Shown here piece after piece: positions 1 through 8,626 of a DNA stretch of 37,572 nucleotides. Each line of letters starts with the position of its first letter. Position 1 is the stretch's first letter. Under the pieces are notes generated by a model. That model was not told where the DNA came from, ran no database searches, and saw only the letters and a program-made list of their open reading frames with translations. The position numbers were made by a program, and so were the translations under genes. The stretch is from assembly GCA_937942355.1 (NCBI GenBank), contig CALDEW010000071.1:1-37572 (forward strand), written 5' to 3'. The stretch is from an uncultured Pirellulaceae bacterium (GTDB taxonomy: Bacteria; Planctomycetota; Planctomycetia; Pirellulales; Pirellulaceae).

Positions 1-186
1 GCCGATCTGGTTTCCTCTAATTCTGACGATGGCGCCGGGTGCAATTCTTACGTCTTCGCCGGATTGGCCGAGGATCTCGGCGCGTTTGGTATCGTCGTGA
101 TAATTGTTGCTTTGGTTGCAATAGAGCGTGAACTTTCGAAACTCTTCAGCGCTCAACTCGCCACCGTGTTCTTGTTGTACTGACAT
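1..186 (-). CDS. Hexapeptide-repeat acyltransferase, N-terminal part (runs off the window)
   Basis: The reverse strand is open from an ATG at 186 to the window edge, giving the first 62 residues of a longer protein. The order N-x-x-x-D-x-x-x-R, then ILG, then SGEDVRIAPGAIVRIRG resembles the N-terminal helical part and first left-handed beta-helix turns of maltose/galactoside O-acetyltransferases (LacA/Maa/NodL-like). Members of that family move an acetyl group from acetyl-CoA to a sugar or similar hydroxyl. The catalytic His and most of the helix lie outside the window, so the substrate cannot be judged. It is divergent from the lyase gene. The sequence before the ATG has only a weak ribosome site. 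That this is a real gene is fairly sure; the family call is an inference from a short stretch. It does not appear in the ORF track because it has no stop inside the window. Confidence 0.6.
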   Translation of the reverse strand, partial: MSVQQEHGGELSAEEFRKFTLYCNQSNNYHDDTKRAEILGQSGEDVRIAPGAIVRIRGNQIG

Positions 187-327
187 TAGGTTCCGTATTT
201 GAATCGACTGGCCGGGCGGCCTCAGGGTAAAATTTAGCCGTGCCGCAGATCTCCAAATTCATCAACGACTCGAAACGCGCGATCTGAAGTCGCACTCTTT
301 GAATCGAACTCGAATTCTACTTTAGCC

Positions 328-343
328 ATTGAGCCGGCTCAAT
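328..343. promoter_or_regulatory. 16-bp perfect palindrome, candidate operator
   Basis: ATTGAGCCGGCTCAAT reads the same on both strands. It lies between two divergent genes, 142 bases from the acyltransferase start and about 200 bases upstream of the lyase promoter. Such sites are typical for dimeric regulators, but no regulator gene is next to it. A transcript hairpin is unlikely because there is no loop. Confidence 0.35.
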
Positions 344-539
344 CGCTTCCAAAGAACAAGAATTGCATGGCGCAAAGCACTACACTCTGGGAATCGATCA
401 CCCTTTGGAGCGTAAGATTTATTGGAGTTCTGAGTCGAAAACAATGCCTGCTGCTCAGTTGCGGCACGGCGGCACTACTTACTTTGATAAGAAATACACA
501 AACCGGCTGCTGTATTGGAGCGCAGGAACATTTTTAAAC

Positions 540-568
540 TTGCCGCAGCAAGTGCTAAGCACTATAAT
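540..568 (+). promoter_or_regulatory. Sigma70-like promoter of the lyase gene
   Basis: A TTGCCG -35 box (four of six consensus bases) is followed after exactly 17 bases by a perfect TATAAT -10 box. Transcription would begin near 575, about 40 bases before the ATG at 614. This placement excludes the longer ORF start at 515 and fits the signal-peptide start. Confidence 0.5.
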
Positions 569-613
569 AATTATGAACTTCGCTGTCCTCCACTCACTTA
601 TGGCAGAACGAGC

Positions 614-1669
614 ATGCTTAATTCCCTCCATCGGCTGCCGCTTACCTGTTTCGCGCTTTACGCATTTTCTACGGCGTTCATGATCTGTTTTGTAGGATCA
701 ACGGCTTGGTCACAGGTTGTGATTTACGAAAACAATTTCGATGACGATGCGACAGGGACCTACTCGATCTCAAATCTCAATGCGGACTGGAACAATCCGC
801 CGTTTGACAATGGCGTAGAAGAAGGTCGAGTTTCAATCGTTGACAATTCTGAAGCCTTCTCGGGAAAGTCGCTGGAGGTTACTTATCCTGAAGCGCAACA
901 CCGTTCGGCGAACTCGGGAGCGCAGTGGCAGCTCCATTTTGATCAAGAATTCGATGAGTTGTTTGTGGAATACAGAATCAAGTTTGGTGCTGGCTTCGAC
1001 TTTGTACGTGGAGGAAAACTGCCCGGGCTAATTGGCGGCACCGCGAACACCGGCGGAGATGTTCCCACCGGCACCGATGGCTTCAGCGCTCGAATGCATT
1101 GGCGTACCGATGGATCGTCGGGGTCTCCGCTGGATCGTGACCAAGCCAACATAACTCAATATCTTTACCACCCAGATCAGCCCAATACATTTGGCGAAGA
1201 TTTCCGCTGGGACGATTCGGCATCAGGAGACTGGGCGTTTTTTGTTTCTGACCGATGGTACCATCTCCGCCACCGAATCGTCATGAACTCAGTCGTCAAC
1301 GGTGAAGGTCAACATGATGCCATCGTACAGGCTTGGCTTGATGGACAACTGGTAATGGATTTAGACAACATCAGGTTTCGTGACACTGAGAGTTTAAAGA
1401 TCGATGGTTTCTACTTCAGCACGTTCTTCGGCGGTTCGGGCAATCAGTGGAACACGTCCAAGGAAGAAGTCGCGTTCTTCGACGACTTCAAAGTCTTTAC
1501 ACATATATTAGGAGACGTTGATAGAAATGGAGACGTTAACTTTTTTGACATCGGTCCCTTCATTGTTCTGCTTACCAGCGGTGACTATCAAACCGAAGCA
1601 GACACCAATGAAGACAATGCTGTTAATTTCTCCGACATTGCGGAATTCATCGCGCTGCTGACCAGCTAA
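614..1669 (+). CDS. Secreted polysaccharide lyase (PL14-like) with C-terminal dockerin-like EF-hand pair
   Basis: This is a 351-residue exported protein. I start it at the ATG at 614, because that places a signal peptide (MLNSLHRL... hydrophobic core, AWS-Q cleavage) at the N-terminus and lies just after a good promoter; the track start at 515 adds 33 unlikely residues. The mature part begins with a beta-sandwich-like stretch (YENNFDDDATGTY) and carries GGKLPGLIGG near residue 133, a signature I associate with polysaccharide lyase family 14 (alginate/glucuronan lyases). These cleave uronic-acid polymers by beta-elimination outside the cell. From about residue 299 there are two EF-hand-like loops (GDVDRNGDVNFFDIGPF and ADTNEDNAVNFSDIAEF) ending at the C-terminus, as in type I dockerins. 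Substrate is inferred, not shown. The tail is shared with two other proteins in the window. Confidence 0.72.
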   Translation: MLNSLHRLPLTCFALYAFSTAFMICFVGSTAWSQVVIYENNFDDDATGTYSISNLNADWNNPPFDNGVEEGRVSIVDNSEAFSGKSLEVTYPEAQHRSANSGAQWQLHFDQEFDELFVEYRIKFGAGFDFVRGGKLPGLIGGTANTGGDVPTGTDGFSARMHWRTDGSSGSPLDRDQANITQYLYHPDQPNTFGEDFRWDDSASGDWAFFVSDRWYHLRHRIVMNSVVNGEGQHDAIVQAWLDGQLVMDLDNIRFRDTESLKIDGFYFSTFFGGSGNQWNTSKEEVAFFDDFKVFTHILGDVDRNGDVNFFDIGPFIVLLTSGDYQTEADTNEDNAVNFSDIAEFIALLTS

Positions 1670-2035
1670 CGGAAAACGACCGAAACCCAGCAGCTAAAGA
1701 GCCTCCAGCCTCTCCGCAGCCTCTCCATTTACGCTGGCCTTTAGCGCCAAGCCCTTAGTTGCTCGCAGGAGCCACCAGCCTTACATGCGGTGCCGAAAAC
1801 CTCACTCCCTTTGCGGGTTTTACCCTCAGGCAAGCGTGGCAAACCTTAACGACCGCTAGCAGCAATCGCCTGCACCATTTGAGCCGAATCTTCTTGTCAC
1901 AATAGCTATGCATGGGGTTTTGGGTGGCGATATTATGTGTGCGATTCCGATGTTCCATTCATTGAAATAGATGCCGCGCTCGCAATCAATTACGTGGTTG
2001 CTGCGGCGATCTAATGTTCAGGAGGAACAAAAACT
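1670..2035. other. Intergenic spacer with GC-rich repeat-like debris
   Basis: These 366 bases hold no convincing gene. The part around 1680-1830 is rich in short, loosely repeated words (agcctccagcc, cagcctctccgcagcctctcc, gctggcc) resembling degenerate intergenic repeats. The minus ORF at 1755-1958 has no ribosome site or recognisable features. The right end carries a strong Shine-Dalgarno sequence, AGGAGGA at 2020-2026, nine bases before the next ATG. Confidence 0.4.
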
Positions 2036-3109
2036 ATGATCCAACGCCGTCAATTTCTTGCCACCGCAGCCGGTCTTACAACAGCCGCCGTTTTAGCGCC
2101 CAAAAGCCGCGCCGACGCCGTCGGTCGCAACCTTAATTGGTACTGCGACACCATCGAAACCGTCGCCCATACCAAATCCGATCGCCGCCCCGTCGTCACT
2201 GGCGTCGCTCTGCAGCAAACCGGAGACCTCTTAGCCATCGTCGGCGACGACCACTACGTTTGTATCTACGACCTTATCCAGAAAAAGATATCCCAGCACA
2301 GCAAACACCACAAAGACTGGGTCCGTGCGTCGCAGTTCTCGCCTGACGGGAAACGTTTGGCGACTGCCGGCAACGATCGAAAACTTATAATTACCGACGT
2401 CAGCGATATTGAGCGACCGGTCATTGAAAAACGCCAACCAGAAGCCATTATCGCCATCGCGTATTCTAACGATGGATCAAAACTAGCGACCGTTGGGTTT
2501 GAGCGCAAGCTTCGCATCTACGACGCGCAATCGGGCCAGAGAATTGCTGAACAGAACTGTGATTGTTCAGACAATCGCTGCGTTGCGTTCTCTGCTGACG
2601 ACAAAATGATCGCCGTCGGGGGTCGTAGTGGAGCCATCAAGGTCTGGTCGACTGACGGCATGGCTGAGATCGCCACCTTTAAAAAACATCGTCAACGGGT
2701 GAGATCCGTTTCTTTCACCGCCGAAAATCAGATTCTCAGCGCTGGCGAAGATCAAGTCATCCGATTGACAGATCCCCGCAACCCCGCGGCCACCAAAGAG
2801 ACCGCGCGTTTGGGAGCGAAACTGTTCGCGACACAGATCATTGATCGCAACTTCTTCGCCACCGGCGGTAGCGACAATCACGTTCACATCTGGAACATCG
2901 GCGCGATGGCGGCGCTGGGGTCACTGACGGGACACACCGGCACCGTATCATGCTTAGACGCCAAAGAAAACATGCTCGTATCGGGAAGCTACGATGCTTC
3001 GGTGCGAATTTGGAGAACCGAGATGGATTCGTCGGCAATGAACTTGCCAGTCGTTGAAGATCGTCACACGAAATTGCCAGCGGGATGGAACCCGACGGCG
3101 GTTAAATAG
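2036..3109 (+). CDS. Tat-exported seven-bladed WD40 propeller protein
   Basis: The 357-residue product starts with a twin-arginine signal (RRQFLATAAGLTTAAVLAP) and a likely cleavage after SRADA. The rest is seven WD40-like repeats, each with a closing strand such as VCIYDL, LIITDV, LRIYDA, IKVWST, IRLTDP, VHIWNI and VRIWRT, with inner-strand markers such as SPDGKRLATAGND. This should fold into one complete seven-bladed propeller and little else. WD40 propellers bind other proteins; no catalytic motif is visible. An SD of AGGAGGA supports the start. It stands alone, about 360 bases after the lyase and 60 before the giant surface protein. Export through Tat means it should fold in the cytoplasm first. 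The partner is unknown. Confidence 0.85.
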   Translation: MIQRRQFLATAAGLTTAAVLAPKSRADAVGRNLNWYCDTIETVAHTKSDRRPVVTGVALQQTGDLLAIVGDDHYVCIYDLIQKKISQHSKHHKDWVRASQFSPDGKRLATAGNDRKLIITDVSDIERPVIEKRQPEAIIAIAYSNDGSKLATVGFERKLRIYDAQSGQRIAEQNCDCSDNRCVAFSADDKMIAVGGRSGAIKVWSTDGMAEIATFKKHRQRVRSVSFTAENQILSAGEDQVIRLTDPRNPAATKETARLGAKLFATQIIDRNFFATGGSDNHVHIWNIGAMAALGSLTGHTGTVSCLDAKENMLVSGSYDASVRIWRTEMDSSAMNLPVVEDRHTKLPAGWNPTAVK

Positions 3110-3168
3110 TCTTAAGCTGCGTTGCTGTTCGTTCGAATCACCACGCTCTTTCACATGGAGGTAGAGAG

Positions 3169-6100
3169 TTGGGCCTTATCAATAACATCTCGAATCGTAT
3201 CTTGGGCAAAGAAAAAAATGCTCAGGCTGACAAAATCATTAAGCAAGCGACGCTGCGCCGGTGCCACTTCGAAGCGATGGAGGAACGAAAGGTACTTTCC
3301 GCCGATCCCGTTGTCGCAGGTGTGACCTACCTTGAAGGCGACGAAGGCGGCGACGGTCAACCCGATCACTTCGAAGTTACCTACGAAGGCGGATCGGACA
3401 CCACCGAACTAACGCAGTTTGTTATCAGCGGTGACCAAGACTTGTCGGGCACGCTAAGCGATGGAGACATGTTCTTTGACGCCGATGCCGCCAGTCCTGG
3501 GACAGCTGAGTTTCACGGTTTTCAGTTTGATGCCGCTAATAGCTCCGGCATCAATGCGTCCGACATTAGGTCCGCTGTCGTTTCCGCCGACGGACTTTCG
3601 CTAACGGTCGAAGTCGACAACTTTGTCGCCGGAGATGTTCTGGCATTCACCATCGACGTTGATGAAGTGGAAGGACGCCGCAATGATCGTATTGCCTCAG
3701 GCGTCGAATTCGAGAGCAGCCTATTCACCGCAACCTTTGCTGACGAACACTACACGTTTGAAGGCCTCGACGTTTCGGTAGATACGACACTGATTGATGG
3801 ATTCCAACAAACGCAAAACGAAGGTCTGTTTTACGACGAGTACGACGATCTTTTGGCCGAAGGCGAAGCTATCTCCGGCGGACTGTTGGAATTGACGCGT
3901 GACAATGAATTAGGCCTTGAAGACCGTACTGCTGGCGCTGTAGACGCTTACGAATTGGTCGAGAAACCGATCGCCATCTCCGGAACCGTTTTCCACGACG
4001 AAGATCTTGACTGCGTCCATGACGGCACCGAAGAAGGAATTTCGGGCGTCAACATTGACCTGCAACTTCTCAACGAAGCAACAGGCCAGTACGAAACTGT
4101 CGCCTCCACAGTCACCGACCAGAACGGCGACTACGAATTTGGTTTGGACCTTGGGCTGACGCCAGGCACTTACCAGTTGGTGCAGACACAGCCCGATGGA
4201 TATTTGGATACCGGTGCTGTCGCTGGAACTGAGGGCGGAACGGTGCGTGATGATGCCAGCGGAAACGGCAACATCATCGGTCAGATCGAAATCCCGCTGG
4301 GCAATACGGTTGCAGCAAACAACGACTTTAAGGAAGTCCTGCCTGCCTCGCTCGAAGGCAACGTCTGGCACGATGAAGACGACGATGGCGTGTTCGACAA
4401 TGACGAAGACGGAATCGCCAACGTACTGATCCAGGTAACTCGCGTTGGAGCAAAACCGGGCGTCGCCGTCGACCCATTCGCCGATACTGAAACGTTCTTT
4501 GTCCGCACCGATGAAAATGGTCACTACAGCGTCGACGCGCTTCCGCCAGGAATCTATGAAATAGTCGAAATCAATGATTACCCTGAAGGCGCAGATCCGC
4601 TGGTCGACTTCATCGACGGGAAAGATTCCGTCGGCAACGTACTTGGCGACGTCAACGGAGAAGTGTCAAACGACAGATTCACTCAAGTGGAACTTTGTCC
4701 GGGAGACCACGGAACTGAATACAACTTTGGTGAACTCAAACCCGCTTCGGTCAGTGGCTATGTCAGCGTTGATACGCCCGGTCAATCGAAACTATCGCCG
4801 GACGATCCAAACTTCCGTCCCATTGAAGGCGTAACCATCCAGCTGTTCGACGAAAGCGGGAGCTTGGTTGCGGAGACTCAAACGGACGCTAACGGCAAAT
4901 ATGAATTTGACGACTTGGCCCCAGGAACTTACTCGATCGCTCAAATCCAACCGGGCGACTTCATCGACGGTGCTGATGTTGTCGGAACGATCGACGGAGC
5001 AGCAGTTGGTTCCGCCGCCAATGACCGATTCAATCAAGTTGTGCTCGGTTCGGGCGACGAGGCTGTCAACTATAACTTCTGCGAAGTCGAACCCGCGTCC
5101 ATCAAAGGAACCGTTTATCACGACCGAAACGACAACGGCATCCAGGACCCTGGCGAAGAAGGCATTGAGGGCGTCGTCATTCAACTGTTTGATGTTGATG
5201 GAAACGTTATCGCCGAAACAACGACCGACGCCAACGGCGACTATTGTTTCGACGGTCTTGCACCCGGCGAGTATAAAATTCGCGAGCAACAACCGGACGG
5301 CTTCGTAGATGGACAAGATACCGTTGGCAACGTCGACGGAGTGACCAACGGTGAACATGGAAACGATGAATTTTGTGTCATTATTTTGAACGGTGGTGAC
5401 GAGGGCGTCGAGTACAACTTCGGTGAACTGCAATTAGCGGAGATCGCTGGTTTTGTCCATGTCGACAATGATGGTGATTGCTTCTTCGGAACGACACCCG
5501 CCGACCGGCCGATTGCTGGCGTAACGTTGGAACTTTTGGATGCCAACGGCAACGTATTGGCGACAACGACGACAGCCGAAGACGGTTCTTACAGCTTCAC
5601 GGGCCTTCTCCCAGGCACCTATTCCATCCGTCAGACTCAACCGGACGGATTCTTCACCGGTGGTGAAAACGTTGGGGATGGAGACGGCGACGCGTCTGAG
5701 AACTTGATTGAGAATATAACGATCGAATCTGGACAGAGGTTGACTCAGTATAATTTCTGCGAGCACGAAGCGGCGGAGATTCACGGGCGTGTTTGGGAAG
5801 ACGGTCCGGCGTTTGAAACCGAAGACGGGACATTACCTACAGACTTTCGCGATCAGCGCGACAGTGTCTTTCAGGCCGGTGTTGACACGCCGATCGAGGG
5901 CGTTCGGTTGGAATTATACTTTTTCATCGACCCAGCCGGTGGCGGTGAAGGACAGATTGCTCCGCGTCCTGTGACGATCAGTGAAGTTGACCCCGATGAA
6001 TATCCGCACATCGACGCCTCGGATCCGAATGCACCAGTATGGGTCGAAACCAATGCAAACGGCGAGTACTGGTTTAGCGGTCTTGAAGCAGGCAACTACA

Positions 6101-7518
6101 TTGTTTTAGAAAACCAGCCTGATGGCTTCACAGACGCTAACGACGTCGTGGGTACAACGACTGGATTTACCATCAACAGCGACGCAGAATTTGAACAAGC
6201 TATTGCTCCACTGACACGTGCGTTCTCCGATGTTCAATTGCAAGATGTCGTAGCCGGAATTCAAGTCGAAAACGGAGGCATCTCTCAGCTGAATAACTTC
6301 ACCGAAGTTTCCGTAACGGTATTGCCACCTGTTGATCCGCCGACACCGCCGACGATCAATCCTCCTACGCCAGCCGATCCAACGCCACTGGGCAACCCTG
6401 TCACACCGCGTCCGGGCATCACGGGTCTTGGTGGACTGGCGGGGTCTGAGCCGAGCGCGTTCACTCAATTTGTTGGAACAGCGCGTGGGGGATCTTTCCA
6501 GAATCAGCAGGCTGCCACACCCGAAGATCCCTACACGTGGCATCTAAGTGTGATCAACGGCGGTCAGCCTCGTGCCTACGGTGGCGACGGTGCAGCGGAT
6601 TCGATCTGGCATCAAGCGGGCCATATTGATTCAACTGATTGGAACCGTTACGACATGACCGAAGCCGTCTGGACATTCACTTCGATGGATGAGGACAGCG
6701 ACATTTCCGTTAAGTCTGAACGATCGACATTTGGAATGTTGGGGGGGACTCCTTTGGCGGGCGACTTTGATGGCGACGGCATCGATGAGATGGCGGTCTT
6801 CAAGGATGGGTACTGGTTGATCGACATCAATCACAATGGCCGCTGGGATCAAGAGGATCTATTCGCCAAACTTGGCGACGTCGAAGATCGACCGGTCGTC
6901 GGTGACTGGGACGGTGACGGCAAGGACGATATCGGAATCTTTGGTCCAATGTGGGAACGTGACGAAGAGGCCATTGATCAAGAACCCGGTTTGCCCAACC
7001 CTGACAATGATTTGGTCACGCGTCCCAAGAACGTTCCGCCAGCGGATGACGATGGAGCCAATGGAGCTCGAGTAATGAAGTTGTCCAGTTACGGGCAAGA
7101 CCGCTCCGACGTTGTCGACCATGTGTTCGGAATTGAAGAAGGAACGATCATGCCGGTCACAGGCGATTGGAACGGAAACGGCATACGATCCATCGGAAAG
7201 TTTGTCGACGGACATTGGGAAGTCGACATCAACGGCGATGGGCGCTTTGACCACGAAGACGAAACATTCGACTTCGGTCGCGCAGGCGACACACCACTGG
7301 TAGGTGATTTCAATGGAGATGGCATCGAAGAAATCGCCGTCTATCGAAGCGGAAAGTGGTTGATCGACACCGACGGAAATCGTGAACTGACCGCGACGGA
7401 TAAAACCTTCGAACTCGGCGGCGCAAACGACAGACCTGTCGTTGGTGACTTCAACGGAGACGGAATTGACGAACCTGGTTTGTACTCCGAAAAACCAACG
7501 TCTGATATCCAGCTATAA
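3169..7518 (+). CDS. Giant surface protein: LEPR-like N-terminus, six SdrD-B-like domains, FG-GAP-like repeats
   Basis: This gene starts at a TTG, six bases after a GGAGGT ribosome site; the nearby ATG at 3155 is out of frame. The 1449-residue product opens with a basic stretch and FEAMEERKVLSADP, an LEPR-like export motif of planctomycete giant proteins. After a first region up to about residue 265 come six SdrD-B-like (prealbumin-like) domains beginning near residues 270, 396, 528, 645, 759 and 871, with openings such as GTVYHDRNDNGIQDPGEEG and the core pattern DANGDYCFDGLAPGEY. A Pro-rich linker lies near 1054, followed from about 1195 by five FG-GAP/VCBS-like repeats (GDFDGDGIDEMAVF) with Asp-rich calcium-type loops. 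There is no C-terminal membrane helix or sorting signal. The role is probably adhesive or structural at the cell surface; this is inference from domain type. Confidence 0.85.
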   Translation: MGLINNISNRILGKEKNAQADKIIKQATLRRCHFEAMEERKVLSADPVVAGVTYLEGDEGGDGQPDHFEVTYEGGSDTTELTQFVISGDQDLSGTLSDGDMFFDADAASPGTAEFHGFQFDAANSSGINASDIRSAVVSADGLSLTVEVDNFVAGDVLAFTIDVDEVEGRRNDRIASGVEFESSLFTATFADEHYTFEGLDVSVDTTLIDGFQQTQNEGLFYDEYDDLLAEGEAISGGLLELTRDNELGLEDRTAGAVDAYELVEKPIAISGTVFHDEDLDCVHDGTEEGISGVNIDLQLLNEATGQYETVASTVTDQNGDYEFGLDLGLTPGTYQLVQTQPDGYLDTGAVAGTEGGTVRDDASGNGNIIGQIEIPLGNTVAANNDFKEVLPASLEGNVWHDEDDDGVFDNDEDGIANVLIQVTRVGAKPGVAVDPFADTETFFVRTDENGHYSVDALPPGIYEIVEINDYPEGADPLVDFIDGKDSVGNVLGDVNGEVSNDRFTQVELCPGDHGTEYNFGELKPASVSGYVSVDTPGQSKLSPDDPNFRPIEGVTIQLFDESGSLVAETQTDANGKYEFDDLAPGTYSIAQIQPGDFIDGADVVGTIDGAAVGSAANDRFNQVVLGSGDEAVNYNFCEVEPASIKGTVYHDRNDNGIQDPGEEGIEGVVIQLFDVDGNVIAETTTDANGDYCFDGLAPGEYKIREQQPDGFVDGQDTVGNVDGVTNGEHGNDEFCVIILNGGDEGVEYNFGELQLAEIAGFVHVDNDGDCFFGTTPADRPIAGVTLELLDANGNVLATTTTAEDGSYSFTGLLPGTYSIRQTQPDGFFTGGENVGDGDGDASENLIENITIESGQRLTQYNFCEHEAAEIHGRVWEDGPAFETEDGTLPTDFRDQRDSVFQAGVDTPIEGVRLELYFFIDPAGGGEGQIAPRPVTISEVDPDEYPHIDASDPNAPVWVETNANGEYWFSGLEAGNYIVLENQPDGFTDANDVVGTTTGFTINSDAEFEQAIAPLTRAFSDVQLQDVVAGIQVENGGISQLNNFTEVSVTVLPPVDPPTPPTINPPTPADPTPLGNPVTPRPGITGLGGLAGSEPSAFTQFVGTARGGSFQNQQAATPEDPYTWHLSVINGGQPRAYGGDGAADSIWHQAGHIDSTDWNRYDMTEAVWTFTSMDEDSDISVKSERSTFGMLGGTPLAGDFDGDGIDEMAVFKDGYWLIDINHNGRWDQEDLFAKLGDVEDRPVVGDWDGDGKDDIGIFGPMWERDEEAIDQEPGLPNPDNDLVTRPKNVPPADDDGANGARVMKLSSYGQDRSDVVDHVFGIEEGTIMPVTGDWNGNGIRSIGKFVDGHWEVDINGDGRFDHEDETFDFGRAGDTPLVGDFNGDGIEEIAVYRSGKWLIDTDGNRELTATDKTFELGGANDRPVVGDFNGDGIDEPGLYSEKPTSDIQL

Positions 7519-7562
7519 TGATCCAGCAATAATGCCGGAGAAATATCGTGAATAAGTGTCTT

Positions 7563-7630
7563 GTAAATTTGAACTTGGCGGAAAGTTGCGAAACAGTTAG
7601 CCTTACGCATATTCTTATGCGTGAATTTAC
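7563..7630. promoter_or_regulatory. Nested inverted repeats before the zinc-ribbon gene
   Basis: The 194-base gap between two plus-strand genes has GTAAATT (7563) facing AATTTAC (7624-7630), and inside it ACGCAT (7605) facing ATGCGT (7617-7622). A TATACT box at 7661-7666 could be a -10 element, but no good -35 lies 17 bases upstream. The pair could be an operator or a weak terminator of the giant gene; there is no T tract. Confidence 0.25.
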
Positions 7631-7712
7631 AGAGTGGTTATTCAAATCAACAGAAAGCTGTATACTGACGGAGTCGAGCAGACTTTTCAGATATTGAATC
7701 GTTAATATTAAT

Positions 7713-8597
7713 ATGTCCAGCACTCAACCTGAACGTCCGATGATTTTGGGCAATTGCATTTCCTGCAATGGCCTGATGCGAGTGCCCGTGACGACGGATG
7801 TGACCCATGTTGCGTGTTGCCCTCACTGCGAGAAACGATTCCCGGTTCAGCAATTAATTGCCTCCGCGATTCCGGCGGCCGAAATTATTGAAGGGGAAGT
7901 CGCAGAAGACTATACGCCTGTTGTTGATAGAGTGCGCGAACCCGTCGATGACGATGCTGTTAAACCACGTGTTAAGTTCGAGGTGCCGAAACAGATTTAT
8001 AACGGTGCCAAGCACCGGCGACGACGACGCCGCCGTTCGCGTGGATCAGATGAACGCAAGGAACAGGCGGTCAAGGAAGCCCAGCGTTCACGGGGTTCAC
8101 GTCCTAAAATTAACGCATCCTCTGTCCCGGTGGCATCTACTCAGTCCGCATCTGATGCAGAATCTGCTGACACGAAAGTGATTGACGAGGTGCCCACCGC
8201 ATCGTCGCGATCTAATTCCGCGTCAACATCATCTTTCTCTTCATCGTCGTCATCTTCGTCTCGTTCTCCATCGTCTTCGTCACGTTCTTCGCGCGGCAAA
8301 TCAAGCAGCAGGCGTTCGTCCTCCAGCCAACCGGAAGAGGAACCGGATTCGGTCGTTGAGTGGCTGAAGATTGGTGTGGGAGGATTTATCGCATTTCCTT
8401 TGGCCTACTTGGGGCTAATGTGGATTGTAGGATTGGATCCTTTCGGGATCGCGCCGACGATTCATCGAGTCGCGCCTTTTGTTGTGCCGTCTCGATTTAT
8501 TGAAGAAGATGTTTTGCCAGAGTTCGAAGATTTAGATTCTGACGTTGGCGAAAGTCTTCCCATGCCTTCTCTCGATCCTGACGACGTCCGATTCTAA
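7713..8597 (+). CDS. Zinc-ribbon membrane protein with Arg- and Ser/Arg-rich linker
   Basis: The 294-residue product has four parts. Residues about 10-50 hold two C-x2-C pairs (CISC and CPHC), a likely zinc ribbon. Around residue 100 is a run of Arg (HRRRRRRRSRGS). Residues about 165-215 form a low-complexity Ser/Arg stretch similar in composition to eukaryotic RS domains. Then comes one membrane helix (IGVGGFIAFPLAYLGLMWIVGL) and an acidic C-terminal tail. There is no signal peptide, so the zinc ribbon and basic linker probably face the cytoplasm. I do not recognise a named family. The charge pattern suggests contact with nucleic acid or a polyanion, but that is inference. The ATG at 7713 has no clear SD; its upstream region is AT-rich. 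Confidence 0.75.
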   Translation: MSSTQPERPMILGNCISCNGLMRVPVTTDVTHVACCPHCEKRFPVQQLIASAIPAAEIIEGEVAEDYTPVVDRVREPVDDDAVKPRVKFEVPKQIYNGAKHRRRRRRRSRGSDERKEQAVKEAQRSRGSRPKINASSVPVASTQSASDAESADTKVIDEVPTASSRSNSASTSSFSSSSSSSSRSPSSSSRSSRGKSSSRRSSSSQPEEEPDSVVEWLKIGVGGFIAFPLAYLGLMWIVGLDPFGIAPTIHRVAPFVVPSRFIEEDVLPEFEDLDSDVGESLPMPSLDPDDVRF

Positions 8598-8626
8598 CTC
8601 GGTCGCTGACGAGTGTATTTTCTTTT
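8598..8626 (+). terminator. Weak candidate terminator of the zinc-ribbon gene
   Basis: Directly after the stop codon, ACTCG (8598-8602) faces CGAGT (8611-8615) across an eight-base loop, followed by gtattttctttt. The stem is only five base pairs and the T-rich tract is interrupted, so this is tentative. Confidence 0.3.

Larger units (their letters stand above)
187..613. other. Divergent intergenic region upstream of the lyase
   Basis: This 427-base spacer separates the minus-strand acyltransferase from the plus-strand lyase. It holds a 16-base perfect palindrome and a sigma70-like promoter, both listed separately. The track ORF at 363-683 and the first 33 codons of the track ORF at 515 fall here. 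Neither has a convincing ribosome site, and both precede the promoter or overlap it, so I treat them as non-coding. Confidence 0.5.

Noticed and set aside
515-613. N-terminal extension of the lyase ORF
   Set aside because: It would put 33 residues before a clear signal peptide and overlaps the predicted -10 box.
363-683. 106-residue plus ORF
   Set aside because: It has no ribosome site, no family features, and overlaps the promoter and start of the lyase gene.
3128-3142. GTTCGAATC, a tRNA T-loop-like word
   Set aside because: No acceptor, D-arm or anticodon stems can be formed around it; the similar word near 305 on the minus strand fails too.
3910-5433. Long minus-strand ORFs (204 and 213 residues) opposite the giant gene
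   Set aside because: They are shadows of a repeated, Asp/Gly-rich coding sequence and have no domain of their own.
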